Positions 15,422 through 22,393 of a stretch of 30,300 nucleotides of DNA are shown here, in pieces (within the stretch, counting starts at the first letter, position 1; every line of letters begins with the position of its first letter). Origin of the DNA: CALDTK01 sp041744755 (lineage in GTDB: Bacteria; Bacteroidota; Bacteroidia; Chitinophagales; Saprospiraceae); NCBI GenBank assembly GCA_041744755.1, contig JBGTKC010000174.1, positions 1 through 30,300 on the forward strand, in the 5' to 3' direction. A model generated the notes under the pieces. That model saw only the letters and a list, made by a program, of their open reading frames with translations, searched no databases and was not told the origin of the DNA. The position numbers and the translations under genes were made by a program.

Positions 15422-15454
15422 AAATTTAGTGACGAAAATTTGGGCACTAAATTT
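15422..15454. promoter_or_regulatory. Perfect 10-bp inverted repeat upstream of the ATPase gene
   Basis: AAATTTAGTG (15422-15431) and CACTAAATTT (15445-15454) are perfect arms around 13 bases. The element begins 6 bases before the ATPase start codon in an AT-rich stretch. Its position suggests an operator, perhaps for the winged-helix ATPase itself. The remainder of 15455-15548 shows nothing clear. Confidence 0.5.
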
Positions 15455-15548
15455 CGGTTGATATGATCGCAATATCTTCGCGATTCCGTCATCAGATATA
15501 TACGCTCGACGCAGAGCCTTCGGCTCCCAGCATCCGCCCTCCGCAACC

Positions 15549-16847
15549 CTACCGCAACACCCCCATCCAAAGCTCCGCCGCCTTTTCGGCCTTCTCGCGG
15601 ACGAAAGCCCGGTCCTGCTCGTCGCTGACCTCGTAGGTCACTCCGACGGCTTTGTAGTGGCTCGCGATCCAACTCGCGCTCGTCGGCCGGCCGATGGCCT
15701 CGGCCTCGATGCGCAGGGTGTCCTGCCCGAGCACGGGGTAGTAATAGTCGGCTTTCGTGCGCGCCGGCGTATAGGGCGGGGCGTAGCGCTCGGCCACGAA
15801 AGCGTTGAGGCCATCCGTCCAAGCGTCCAATTTGTCGGCACCCTTGAAGGTGACCTTGTCGGGATCGTGCGTGTAGAGCACGTCGTACTGCGTGGAGTGG
15901 AAGTCCATCCCCCAGACCACCTGCTCCTGCGTGGTGTGCTCCTGGAGCCAGGTCACGATCTGGCGCACCTCCGGCTGGCGGTAGAAGCCCCAGTCGCGAT
16001 TGAGGTCGATGCCGCCGGCGTTATGGCGCCAGTGGCCCTCGTCGACGCCGTCTGGATTGACGGTCGGGAAGATAATGATCCGGTGGTTTTGGCGAAAGCC
16101 GCGCGCTAGGGCGTCATCGGCGAAGACGCGCTCGATGAAGCTCTGGAAGGCCATGAACCCAGTCACCTCCGGCGGGTGCTGGCGCGTGAAGATGATCACG
16201 GTCGGGCGTCGGTCCCGGTCGTCAGTGCCGGTGTCGAGCTTCCAGATCGGGCGGCCGAGGCGGCTCTGCCCGATGGTGTCCCACCGCAGCTCTGGATTGG
16301 CGCGTACCAGTCCGGCTATGTAGCGCCGCGTACTGTCGGTGTTGATGATCTCCTGGCCGCTGAGGTACATGCCCGCCGGACCGACCGTGAGTCGCACGTC
16401 GTTCGTATTCGCGGTCGTGTCGAAACTGGCGGTCGGTAAGTAGGTGTAAGGTCCACTAATACGCGGCGCGGTTTTCGGGAGGTAGCGATTGCCGGTGCCG
16501 GTGGGGTAGGTGAGCCGCACGGTGATCTCGCGCTCGGTCGGGGCCGAGAGGTGGAAGGCGAACCAGGGACTGGCGTTGATGGGCTGGTTCTCCGCCGGAA
16601 TTTCGGCGAGGAAAAGGGTGGCGGTCTGCCCGACAGTGTCTGGTACTTCCGTGAAGCTTGCCAGCCGCGCTCCCGGGAAGTCGGCTTTCGCCAAAACCCC
16701 AGACGCCGTCATGAAGGTGGTATCGGCGAGCAGTCGCACGGGTCGCGTCTCCGTGTCCACCGGGCTCGGCTGCTGGTAGGTGAGGAGTTGCGGGCGGCAG
16801 GCGCCGGCGAAACAGACGGAGATGCCGAGGAGTAGGGTAGCGCGCAT
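15549..16847 (-). CDS. M14 family zinc carboxypeptidase, lipoprotein
   Basis: A 432-residue predicted lipoprotein: residues 1-17 form a signal with lipobox FAGAC (Cys17). Residues 45-170 form a beta-rich N-terminal domain. The peptidase domain then shows the zinc motif HPPE (His224, Glu227), NPDGVDEG, the substrate-binding HNAGGIDLNRDW, the third ligand His317 in MDFHST and the catalytic Glu406 in VTYEVSDE, all intact. It likely trims peptides in the periplasm or at the cell surface. ATG 16847 is chosen because the signal peptide begins there. A TACATTTG box lies only 4 bases upstream, so transcription might start at or near the start codon. Two exact copies of the dispersed motif lie inside, read as GFRQN and VLAKA. 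Confidence 0.92.
   Translation of the reverse strand: MRATLLLGISVCFAGACRPQLLTYQQPSPVDTETRPVRLLADTTFMTASGVLAKADFPGARLASFTEVPDTVGQTATLFLAEIPAENQPINASPWFAFHLSAPTEREITVRLTYPTGTGNRYLPKTAPRISGPYTYLPTASFDTTANTNDVRLTVGPAGMYLSGQEIINTDSTRRYIAGLVRANPELRWDTIGQSRLGRPIWKLDTGTDDRDRRPTVIIFTRQHPPEVTGFMAFQSFIERVFADDALARGFRQNHRIIIFPTVNPDGVDEGHWRHNAGGIDLNRDWGFYRQPEVRQIVTWLQEHTTQEQVVWGMDFHSTQYDVLYTHDPDKVTFKGADKLDAWTDGLNAFVAERYAPPYTPARTKADYYYPVLGQDTLRIEAEAIGRPTSASWIASHYKAVGVTYEVSDEQDRAFVREKAEKAAELWMGVLR
16085..16100 (+). repeat. Dispersed 16-base motif, exact copy
   Basis: GGTTTTGGCGAAAGCC followed by G. On the coding strand of the M14 gene it reads Gly-Phe-Arg-Gln-Asn, just before the beta-strand leading to NPDG. 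Confidence 0.9.
16683..16698 (-). repeat. Dispersed 16-base motif, exact copy
   Basis: GGCTTTCGCCAAAACC on the plus strand. The coding strand of the M14 gene reads Val-Leu-Ala-Lys-Ala in the N-terminal domain. Confidence 0.9.
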
Positions 16848-16851
16848 GGGA

Positions 16852-16859
16852 CAAATGTA
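16852..16859 (-). promoter_or_regulatory. Bacteroidota-type -7 box abutting the M14 start codon
   Basis: On the minus strand TACATTTG ends 4 bases before the ATG of the M14 gene. No -33 element is evident. If used, the transcript would have almost no leader. Confidence 0.45.
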
Positions 16860-16893
16860 TCGCCGGCGCTCCCGCCCTACCTTCACCGCCACA

Positions 16894-17283
16894 ATGCAAG
16901 ACTGGGAAATCGACTTCGCCTGGCTGCGCGTGCGCCACTTCGTCAAGGACAGCTTGCGACACGATCGATTGCCCGACCTCCAGGCCGTCCTGATGATGAT
17001 CGGCGTGCAGGAGCTCGGGATCTGGCGCAAGACCTTCACCAAGGAAGAGAAGCAGGACCTCATGCACGTAGGCACGTGTGAAGTTTTGGCGCCAGCCGGC
17101 TATTACGAATTCACCCACCGCGACGCCGACGGCTGGCCGCACTACCGCCCGCTTCGCAACGTCGAGATCAAGGGCGAGGCCGCCCAGGAGCGCCTGCTCA
17201 AATCGCACGTCATCCAATACTTCGAGACATGGGAAGCCTTCGACGCGCAGGCCGAGTTGCCGCAAGACGCGGCCGCGGAGTAG
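16894..17283 (+). CDS. Conserved small protein of unknown function (Bacteroidota)
   Basis: A 129-residue soluble protein. Its pattern (DFAWLRVRHFVKDSL, LPDLQAVLMMIGVQELG, FTKEEKQDLMHVGTCEVL, GYYEFTHRDADGWPHY) resembles a conserved hypothetical family I associate with Bacteroidota, in which the EEKQDLMH and DADGWPH segments are the best-kept parts. No catalytic motif can be named. The C terminus is acidic and Ala-rich. ATG 16894 is the natural start, only 46 bases from the divergent M14 gene. The following cyclophilin starts 55 bases before this stop, in another frame, so translation of the two may be coupled. Confidence 0.8.
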   Translation: MQDWEIDFAWLRVRHFVKDSLRHDRLPDLQAVLMMIGVQELGIWRKTFTKEEKQDLMHVGTCEVLAPAGYYEFTHRDADGWPHYRPLRNVEIKGEAAQERLLKSHVIQYFETWEAFDAQAELPQDAAAE

Positions 17284-17921
17284 CGTACGCACTGTGTGTC
17301 GCGCTTCTGGTAGGGTTGGGATTCAGCTGCCAGGGCGATGGCCGCAGCTACGTCCGCATCACGACGGAGTTCGGGGAAATGCGCGTGCTGCTTTACGACT
17401 CGACGCCCGTCCACCGCGATAATTTTTTGAAGCTCGTCGAGGCCGGATTTTACGACAGTCTTCTCTTCCACCGCGTGGTACCGGGTTTCATGATCCAGGG
17501 TGGCGATCCTGATTCGCGAGGGGCGGCGCCACAGGTGCCGCTCGGGGAGGGTGGACCTGGCTACACGCTCCCCGCGGAGATCGGCGCGCCACACCTGCGT
17601 GGGGTTTTGGCGGCAGCCCGCTTCGGAGACCCCGTCAACCCCGACAAGCGCTCCAACGGTTCGCAGTTCTTCATCGTAGCCGGCCAGCCGATCACCGATG
17701 ACATGCTCGATCAGATGTTGGCCAACTACGGCGCTACCGTCACCGACGAAGAGCGGGCTCGCTACCGCAAGGACGGTGGCGCCCCGCAGCTCGACGGCGG
17801 CTACACGGCCTTCGGGGAGGTGGTCGAGGGCCGCTACGTGATCGACAAGATTGCGGCGGTCGATAGGGATCGCCTCGATCGCCCCCGCGAGGATGTCTAC
17901 ATGCGCATTACTATCGATTAG
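17229..17921 (+). CDS. Lipoprotein peptidyl-prolyl cis-trans isomerase, cyclophilin type
   Basis: A 230-residue cyclophilin with a long basic N-region (RRAGRVAARRGRG) and a hydrophobic segment ending in LGFSC, a lipobox, so it should act in the periplasm on proline bonds of secreted proteins. The isomerase core shows HRDNFLKLVEAGFYDSLLFH, VVPGFMIQGGDP, GGPGYTLPAE, RGVLAAARFGDP, NGSQFFIV and YTAFGEVVEGRYVIDKI. About 30 residues are inserted before the last strand (ITDDMLDQMLANYG to KDGGAPQLDGGYTAFG), as in many Bacteroidota cyclophilins. ATG 17229 overlaps the upstream gene by 55 bases; no later start would keep the signal peptide. A second lipoprotein cyclophilin follows after 34 bases. Confidence 0.92.
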   Translation: MGSLRRAGRVAARRGRGVAYALCVALLVGLGFSCQGDGRSYVRITTEFGEMRVLLYDSTPVHRDNFLKLVEAGFYDSLLFHRVVPGFMIQGGDPDSRGAAPQVPLGEGGPGYTLPAEIGAPHLRGVLAAARFGDPVNPDKRSNGSQFFIVAGQPITDDMLDQMLANYGATVTDEERARYRKDGGAPQLDGGYTAFGEVVEGRYVIDKIAAVDRDRLDRPREDVYMRITID

Positions 17922-17955
17922 CGCGTCGTTCGTCTAGCTAGCCCTTTCTCTTGTT

Positions 17956-18867
17956 ATGTCTGCACTTTCACTTGTACGGCTTTCGCCAAAACCCGCTGCC
18001 GCCCTCGCGGCCATCAGCATCTTCGTCGCCTGCGGCCGCCCGACGGCCCGCTTCGCCGTCGACGCCCCCGACAAAACCGCGCCCGCCACGGTGCGCTTCG
18101 AGAACGCGTCTGAGAAGGCCCAGACCTACTTCTGGGATTTCGGCGACGGCGCCACCAGCGAAGAAGCCGAACCGCAACACCGCTACGTAACCAGCGGCAA
18201 TTACCTCGTAACCTTGCGCGCCCAGGGCAAACGCCGTACCGGCGTCGATACCCAGCGCCTCCAAATCATCGGACCCCTAGCTTGTATGGTAGAGATCACC
18301 ACCCCCTTCGGCAAAATGCTCGTCAAACTCAGCGACCAAACCCCGAAACACCGCGATAATTTTATTAAGCTCGTCGAGGACGGCTTCTACGAGGACCTCA
18401 TCTTCCACCGCGTCATCGACGGCTTCATGCTCCAGGGCGGTGACCCCAACAGCCGCGGCGCCGGACCGGGTGCCCAACTCGGCAGCGGCGGACCCGGCTA
18501 CACCGTAGATGCCGAGTTCACCCCCGAACTCGCCCACGTCAAGGGCGCTCTCTCCGCGGCGCGCCTCGGCGACCAGATGAACCCCGCCAAGGCCTCGAGC
18601 GGCTCGCAGTTCTACATCGTGTCCGGCAAGCCCGTCACCGAGCAGGAGCTCAAGCGCACCGAGAGCATGAAGAACGTCCGCTACACCCCCGAGACCCGCG
18701 AGGCCTACATGGCCAATGGTGGCGTCCCCTTCCTCGACGCCGAGTACACCGTCTTCGGCCAGGTCGTCGAGGGCCTCGACGTGATCGACAAGATCGCCGG
18801 CGCCAAGACCGCAGCGGGTGACAGGCCCGTGGAGGACGTGACGATGCGGATGCGGATTATCGATTAG
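17956..18867 (+). CDS. PKD-domain cyclophilin lipoprotein
   Basis: A 303-residue predicted lipoprotein that fuses a PKD domain to a cyclophilin. The signal peptide ends in IFVAC. Residues about 30-105 form an Ig-like PKD domain with the diagnostic YFWDFGDGATS and HRYVTSGNYLVTLRA. The cyclophilin core covers about 112-303: HRDNFIKLVEDGFYEDLIFH, VIDGFMLQGGDPNSRG, GALSAARLGD, SSGSQFYIV and YTVFGQVVEGLDVIDKI, with the same insertion as the upstream paralogue. PKD domains usually bind proteins or polysaccharides, so this isomerase may be held at a surface substrate. An exact dispersed motif forms part of the signal peptide (RLSPKP), giving it an unusual proline-containing N-region. It is likely in one transcript with the preceding cyclophilin. 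Confidence 0.92.
   Translation: MSALSLVRLSPKPAAALAAISIFVACGRPTARFAVDAPDKTAPATVRFENASEKAQTYFWDFGDGATSEEAEPQHRYVTSGNYLVTLRAQGKRRTGVDTQRLQIIGPLACMVEITTPFGKMLVKLSDQTPKHRDNFIKLVEDGFYEDLIFHRVIDGFMLQGGDPNSRGAGPGAQLGSGGPGYTVDAEFTPELAHVKGALSAARLGDQMNPAKASSGSQFYIVSGKPVTEQELKRTESMKNVRYTPETREAYMANGGVPFLDAEYTVFGQVVEGLDVIDKIAGAKTAAGDRPVEDVTMRMRIID
17978..17993 (-). repeat. Dispersed 16-base motif, exact copy inside a signal peptide
   Basis: GGCTTTCGCCAAAACC is read as Arg-Leu-Ser-Pro-Lys-Pro at residues 8-13 of the PKD cyclophilin, in the n-region of its signal peptide. Confidence 0.9.
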
Positions 18868-18879
18868 GACTGGGAGACC

Positions 18880-18961
18880 ATGGACAATGGACAATAGACA
18901 ACCAGGTGACCCGCCGAGGACGGGTAAGTCCATTGTATAGCATCCATTTTCGATTGTCCAT
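18880..18961. repeat. Heptamer tandem repeat with inverted partners
   Basis: Three 7-base units ATGGACA, ATGGACA and ATAGACA occupy 18880-18900. Inverted partners follow: GTCCATTGT (18928-18936) complements ACAATGGAC (18884-18892), and ATTGTCCA (18953-18960) complements TGGACAAT (18881-18888). The element fills most of the 135-base gap before the glucokinase gene. Confidence 0.6.
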
Positions 18962-19002
18962 CATCCTCTGTCCCCTCGTCCGTCATCCCTACCTTCCCCC
19001 CC

Positions 19003-19791
19003 ATGAGTGACCCCCTGCACATCCTCGGCATCGACGTTGGCGCGACCGGTATCAAAGGCGCGATCGTCGACGTGGCGACCGGTAAGTTGCTTACCGAGCG
19101 CCTGCGCGTACCTACGCCCCAGCCGGCTACTCCGGGGGCGATCGCCGAGGCCTTCCGTGAACTGTACTATTTGTTCGAGTATGAGGGGGACTGCGTAGGC
19201 GTGGGCTTCCCGGCGATTATCCGGAAGGGGGTAGCGCTCTCGGCCGCCAACATCAGTCCCGACTGGATCCGGACTTCGGTGGCGGACACCTTCTCGCGGG
19301 TCTGCGGCAAGCGCGTCTTCGTGCTCAATGATGCCGACGCGGCCGGGCTCGCCAGCGCGACCTTCGGTTCGGCGCAGCACGCCACCGGGGTCACGGTCTT
19401 CCTCACGATCGGCACCGGGATTGGCTCGGCGCTATTCATCGACGACGTGCTGGTGCCTAACTCGGAATTCGGACACATCTACATGCCCAACGGTATGAAG
19501 GCCGAGCACTACGCGAGTTCCAAGACCCGCAAGACGCTCGCCCTCGAGTGGGAGGAGTGGGGCCACCGCTTCGGGGAGGTCTTGAGCCAATTAGAGCGGG
19601 TGCTGTCGCCCGATCTCTTTATACTCGGCGGTGGTGCCTCGAAGCACTTCGACTTCTTCAAGCACACGCTCGATACGGCTGTGCCAATCGTGCCGGCAGA
19701 GTACGAGAATGAGGCTGGAGCCGTTGGGGCGGCGCTGTTTGCGTACAAGCAGAGTCGGCACCCGGTCGAACGCGTCATCGTGGCGGGGTAA
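19003..19791 (+). CDS. ppgK: Polyphosphate glucokinase (ROK family)
   Basis: A 262-residue ROK-fold kinase that phosphorylates glucose, in this subfamily with polyphosphate (and sometimes ATP) as donor. LGIDVGATGIKGAIVD is the phosphate-binding motif; TPQPATPGAIAEAF is characteristic of polyphosphate glucokinases; NDADAAGLA carries the catalytic Asp; LTIGTGIGSALF and VPNSEFGHI follow. The C-terminal SPDLFILGGGASKHFDFF is typical too. There are no ROK zinc-cysteine motifs, as expected for this branch. ATG 19003 directly precedes the homology. It stands alone on its strand; the next genes run convergently. Confidence 0.92.
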   Translation: MSDPLHILGIDVGATGIKGAIVDVATGKLLTERLRVPTPQPATPGAIAEAFRELYYLFEYEGDCVGVGFPAIIRKGVALSAANISPDWIRTSVADTFSRVCGKRVFVLNDADAAGLASATFGSAQHATGVTVFLTIGTGIGSALFIDDVLVPNSEFGHIYMPNGMKAEHYASSKTRKTLALEWEEWGHRFGEVLSQLERVLSPDLFILGGGASKHFDFFKHTLDTAVPIVPAEYENEAGAVGAALFAYKQSRHPVERVIVAG

Positions 19792-19877
19792 CAGGCCGCG
19801 GCCACTTTACCCGGCCGGATAGCCGCAGGCCTTTGAATTTAGTGAGGGATTGCCCGACGTTAAACGCCCTGGTAGCG

Positions 19878-20651
19878 CTACACGTAAGTGCTGTCGGTCC
19901 CTATGCAGTCGAAGACGCGATCCTGAAAAAGCATGATCCACTTGCCACCCGCCGGCCGCGCCTCACGGTAAGACGTTTTGGCGGCAAGCCACTGCATCGC
20001 CGCAGGAATGGCCTCGTGCAGGTGGTTGGTCGGACACACGAGAACCGCCGCTAGGCTATCCGCCAACGCCAGCTCCTCTGTGGTGTGGTTGAGTTTTGGC
20101 AACAGCCGAATCATCTTCCCGTAGATTATGAGAGTGTCAAGCAAAATATCGCCGAACACGACGGTGTCGTCCACCAATGGCTCCAGGGCCGCCATTGCCG
20201 CGGCACTCTCGATCGGTGAAATCTCCCGCGCGAGTACACCCGCCAGTTCAGCCTCGTTGCGCAAGGCATGCAGTAAGCCAATAGGCAAGACGATGTGTCC
20301 ACCCGGTAGAGTATAGCCGTGCGCCGCCGTGTCCATCAAGAGGTGTACGCGCCAGGAGAAGCTATCGCGGCGCGCCACGGCGCCCTGATCCACGAGTTGA
20401 TGGAGCAGCGGTGCGATCTAGTCGTCGGCCTCGGCGCGGTAGCCGGGGTCCGTGGGGCTGATCAACAAGGCGTTGGCATTGCGCTAGTCAGCCTCGAGGA
20501 GGCGGTCGCCGATTAGCGCCTCGTCTGTAGTGGAGAAGGTCAGCGGGTTGCGCCAGAGGAGTTCGAACGACTCCTCGCGGCAGGCCACGATCGTCGGCGC
20601 CAGCGAGACGAGCGCGAGTGAAGCGCGGGACCAGAGATGCGAGTGGACCAT
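19878..20651 (-). pseudogene. M48-type metallopeptidase lipoprotein with two in-frame TAG stops and lost active site
   Basis: A single frame of 258 codons reads as a lipoprotein M48 peptidase with no frameshift. ATG 20651 opens a signal peptide ending in TIVAC, then the reading is cut by TAG at 20484-20486 and by TAG at 20418-20420. The peptidase part follows (YTLPGGHIVLPIGLLHALRN, EAELAGVLAREISPIE). In active M48 enzymes the last segment is HEISH-IE; here both zinc histidines are replaced (Arg and Pro), so the product would be inactive even if read through. The C-terminal part continues to a normal stop at 19878. The state suggests a fairly recent pseudogene by point mutation. A weak copy of the dispersed motif (20092-20107, three mismatches) lies inside. 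Confidence 0.82.
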
Positions 20652-20734
20652 AATAGGCGCGCGACAGCCATATTCGGGCCACGTAAGGCATCGCTCGCGC
20701 GTATCCGCAACTGGGGCAAAAGCTTACTTCACGC

Positions 20735-22135
20735 CTACGCGAAGCACTTGATCACCTGCAACACAAGGTCGTGGTTCGACAGATGTGGCGCGATGTCAAA
20801 CAGAGAATTTCGCGCTTCCCACTCATCCGGCAGCACCTCCGCGAGCAGGCGTAGCGCCTCGGCCTCCCGACCGAGCATCATGAACACCGCCACGCGTGCG
20901 TACCGCAACTCCGGTCCGTAAGTGTACAATTCGGCCTCGTCCAAGACCATCAGCGCCTCCATCCCCCGGTCGTGGTCGATCAGGAGCGCCACGTGCGCCA
21001 ACCAGAAGCCACTGACCTCCGGTGCGATCTCGCAGCTCAGCGTGAACGCCGCTTCCGCCCCGTCGGTATCGCCGATCTGGACCATGGCCTCGGCCAGGGA
21101 AAACGCGTAGCGCTCGACGCGGCGATTCACGCGGATGGCGGCGCGGTAGGATTTGATCGCCGGGACCCACCGCTGCTCCGCGGCGTAACACAGTCCGCGG
21201 TAGTAGAGGGCCTCGTCGTGCTCCGGCGTCCGCGTGAGGACACGGTTGAGGCACAGGCGCGCTTGCGTGAAGGCCTCGGTATGGAGGTAGCACTGCCCGA
21301 GGCGCAGCAAGACCTCATTGTCGCCGTTGATGTACTCTAGCATCACCTCGTAGATGTCCACGGCGCGGGCGAACTGCTCTGTCTCGTAGCAGATTTCCCC
21401 GGCCTCTCGGTAGGCGTGCTCGTAGCGCGGGTCGATGATGTAGGCATACTCGAAGGCGCTGAGGGCGGGATCGGTATTGCCCTGGGCGTAGCGCGCGTGG
21501 CCGAGGTTGTACCACGCGCGACTGCAGTATGCGTGGTCGCGGACGATGTCGGCGCAGATTTCCTCGGTCTGTGCGTGGCGGCCCGTGAGTTCCGTGCTGA
21601 TCCAGAGCAAGGCGAGCGCCTCCAAGTTGGTTGGCCACTCGTGCAGGGCCTGTGCGAGGAAGAAGTACATGTCGGCGTAGCGGCCCATCTGCTCGAAGAT
21701 GATCGACTCCGCCACGGCCATCGCGCTGCGCAACTTCGGATCGCGCAGTTCGTCGAGGTCGTCGAGTACCCCGAAGGCTTCCTCGTGCTTCCCGAGTCCG
21801 GCGAGGGTCTTGGCGCGCTGGATCGTGATCTCGGGCATGCCGCGGCGGTAGGTCTCCGCAGCGGTCAGGGTCTCGAGGGCGTCGTCAAAGAGGTGCAGGT
21901 CGCAGAGTACGGCTGCCCTCGCGAGGTAGAGTTCGACGGCGAAGGGGAAGTGCTGGAGGCCGGTCTCGGCCACCTTCAGGGCCTCCTCACCCATCATGCG
22001 CTCGCGGTAGTGCGCCACGATATCTAGGTAGGCGCGCTCGTCGAAATCGGGGGCGCAAGCCGCGGCTAAACTGCGTTGGTATCGGCGGGCGAGCTCATTC
22101 GGTGCGGTGCTCGGCGAGGGGCGCTTAGACTTCAT
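20735..22135 (-). CDS. Tetratricopeptide-repeat protein
   Basis: A 466-residue soluble protein made almost wholly of helical TPR-like units. Clear examples are ALKVAETGLQHFPFAVELYL, SRAWYNLGHARYAQGNTDPA, EHAYREAGEICYETEQFARA, NEVLLRLGQCYLHTEAF, DEALYYRGLCYAAEQRW and RYAFSLAEAMVQIGDTDGA. No signal peptide or enzymatic domain is seen; a scaffolding or adaptor role is typical of the fold, but the partner is unknown. The start ATG 22135 lies behind a TACTTTCG box. The M48 remnant is 83 bases downstream on the same strand, and the two may once have shared a transcript. Confidence 0.9.
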   Translation of the reverse strand: MKSKRPSPSTAPNELARRYQRSLAAACAPDFDERAYLDIVAHYRERMMGEEALKVAETGLQHFPFAVELYLARAAVLCDLHLFDDALETLTAAETYRRGMPEITIQRAKTLAGLGKHEEAFGVLDDLDELRDPKLRSAMAVAESIIFEQMGRYADMYFFLAQALHEWPTNLEALALLWISTELTGRHAQTEEICADIVRDHAYCSRAWYNLGHARYAQGNTDPALSAFEYAYIIDPRYEHAYREAGEICYETEQFARAVDIYEVMLEYINGDNEVLLRLGQCYLHTEAFTQARLCLNRVLTRTPEHDEALYYRGLCYAAEQRWVPAIKSYRAAIRVNRRVERYAFSLAEAMVQIGDTDGAEAAFTLSCEIAPEVSGFWLAHVALLIDHDRGMEALMVLDEAELYTYGPELRYARVAVFMMLGREAEALRLLAEVLPDEWEARNSLFDIAPHLSNHDLVLQVIKCFA

Positions 22136-22162
22136 AGTGAACCATCCTAAAGGGTGACGCTA

Positions 22163-22190
22163 CGAAAGTATCCGGGGGCGTGTACCCAAA
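22163..22190 (-). promoter_or_regulatory. Putative promoter of the TPR gene
   Basis: On the minus strand TTTG (22190-22187) is followed after 16 bases by TACTTTCG (22170-22163), one base off TAnnTTTG. It ends 27 bases before the start codon. Confidence 0.5.
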
Positions 22191-22242
22191 AAGGATTAGC
22201 TAGGGTGTGGCGGGAGTGGGTGAGGGAACGGTCGGGGAGGCC

Positions 22243-22365
22243 GCGAGCTTCGCTCGCTGAGGGGGCGACCTAGTGGCCTAAACGTGCGACTAGGCCCGGA
22301 TGAGCACCGCGCTAGATGGGCTGGACGGATCGAGCCGACCCGTCCAGCGAGGCGCCTATTTAGGC
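22243..22365. other. Cluster of four small hairpins downstream of fabF
   Basis: In the 258-base gap between the TPR start and the fabF stop there are four inverted repeats: GCGAGC-TTC-GCTCGC (22243-22257), CCTAGT...ACTAGG (22269-22274 with 22289-22294), CTGGACGG...CCGTCCAG (22321-22328 with 22340-22347) and GCCTA-TT-TAGGC (22354-22365). No T-run follows any of them on the minus strand. Together they could end fabF transcription or stabilise its 3' end. Confidence 0.55.
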
Positions 22366-22393
22366 AGCGAAGCGCGGCGCCCGCTCGAAAGAG

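Noticed and set aside
15417..17075. Upstream extension of the M14 gene to 17075
   Set aside because: The extra 76 residues are antisense to the small conserved gene, and a normal lipoprotein signal starts at 16847.
17082..17097. AGTTTTGGCGCCAGCC in the small conserved gene as a motif copy
   Set aside because: Three mismatches, two in the AAA arm; not distinguishable from chance in GC-rich coding DNA.
17603..17618. GGTTTTGGCGGCAGCC in the first cyclophilin as a motif copy
   Set aside because: Two mismatches fall in the AAA arm and the residues (VLAAA) belong to the conserved cyclophilin core, so protein conservation explains it.
20418..20486. TAG codons as a pyrrolysine or recoded amber site
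   Set aside because: The active-site histidines are also lost, and such recoding is not expected in this phylum; pseudogene decay is simpler.
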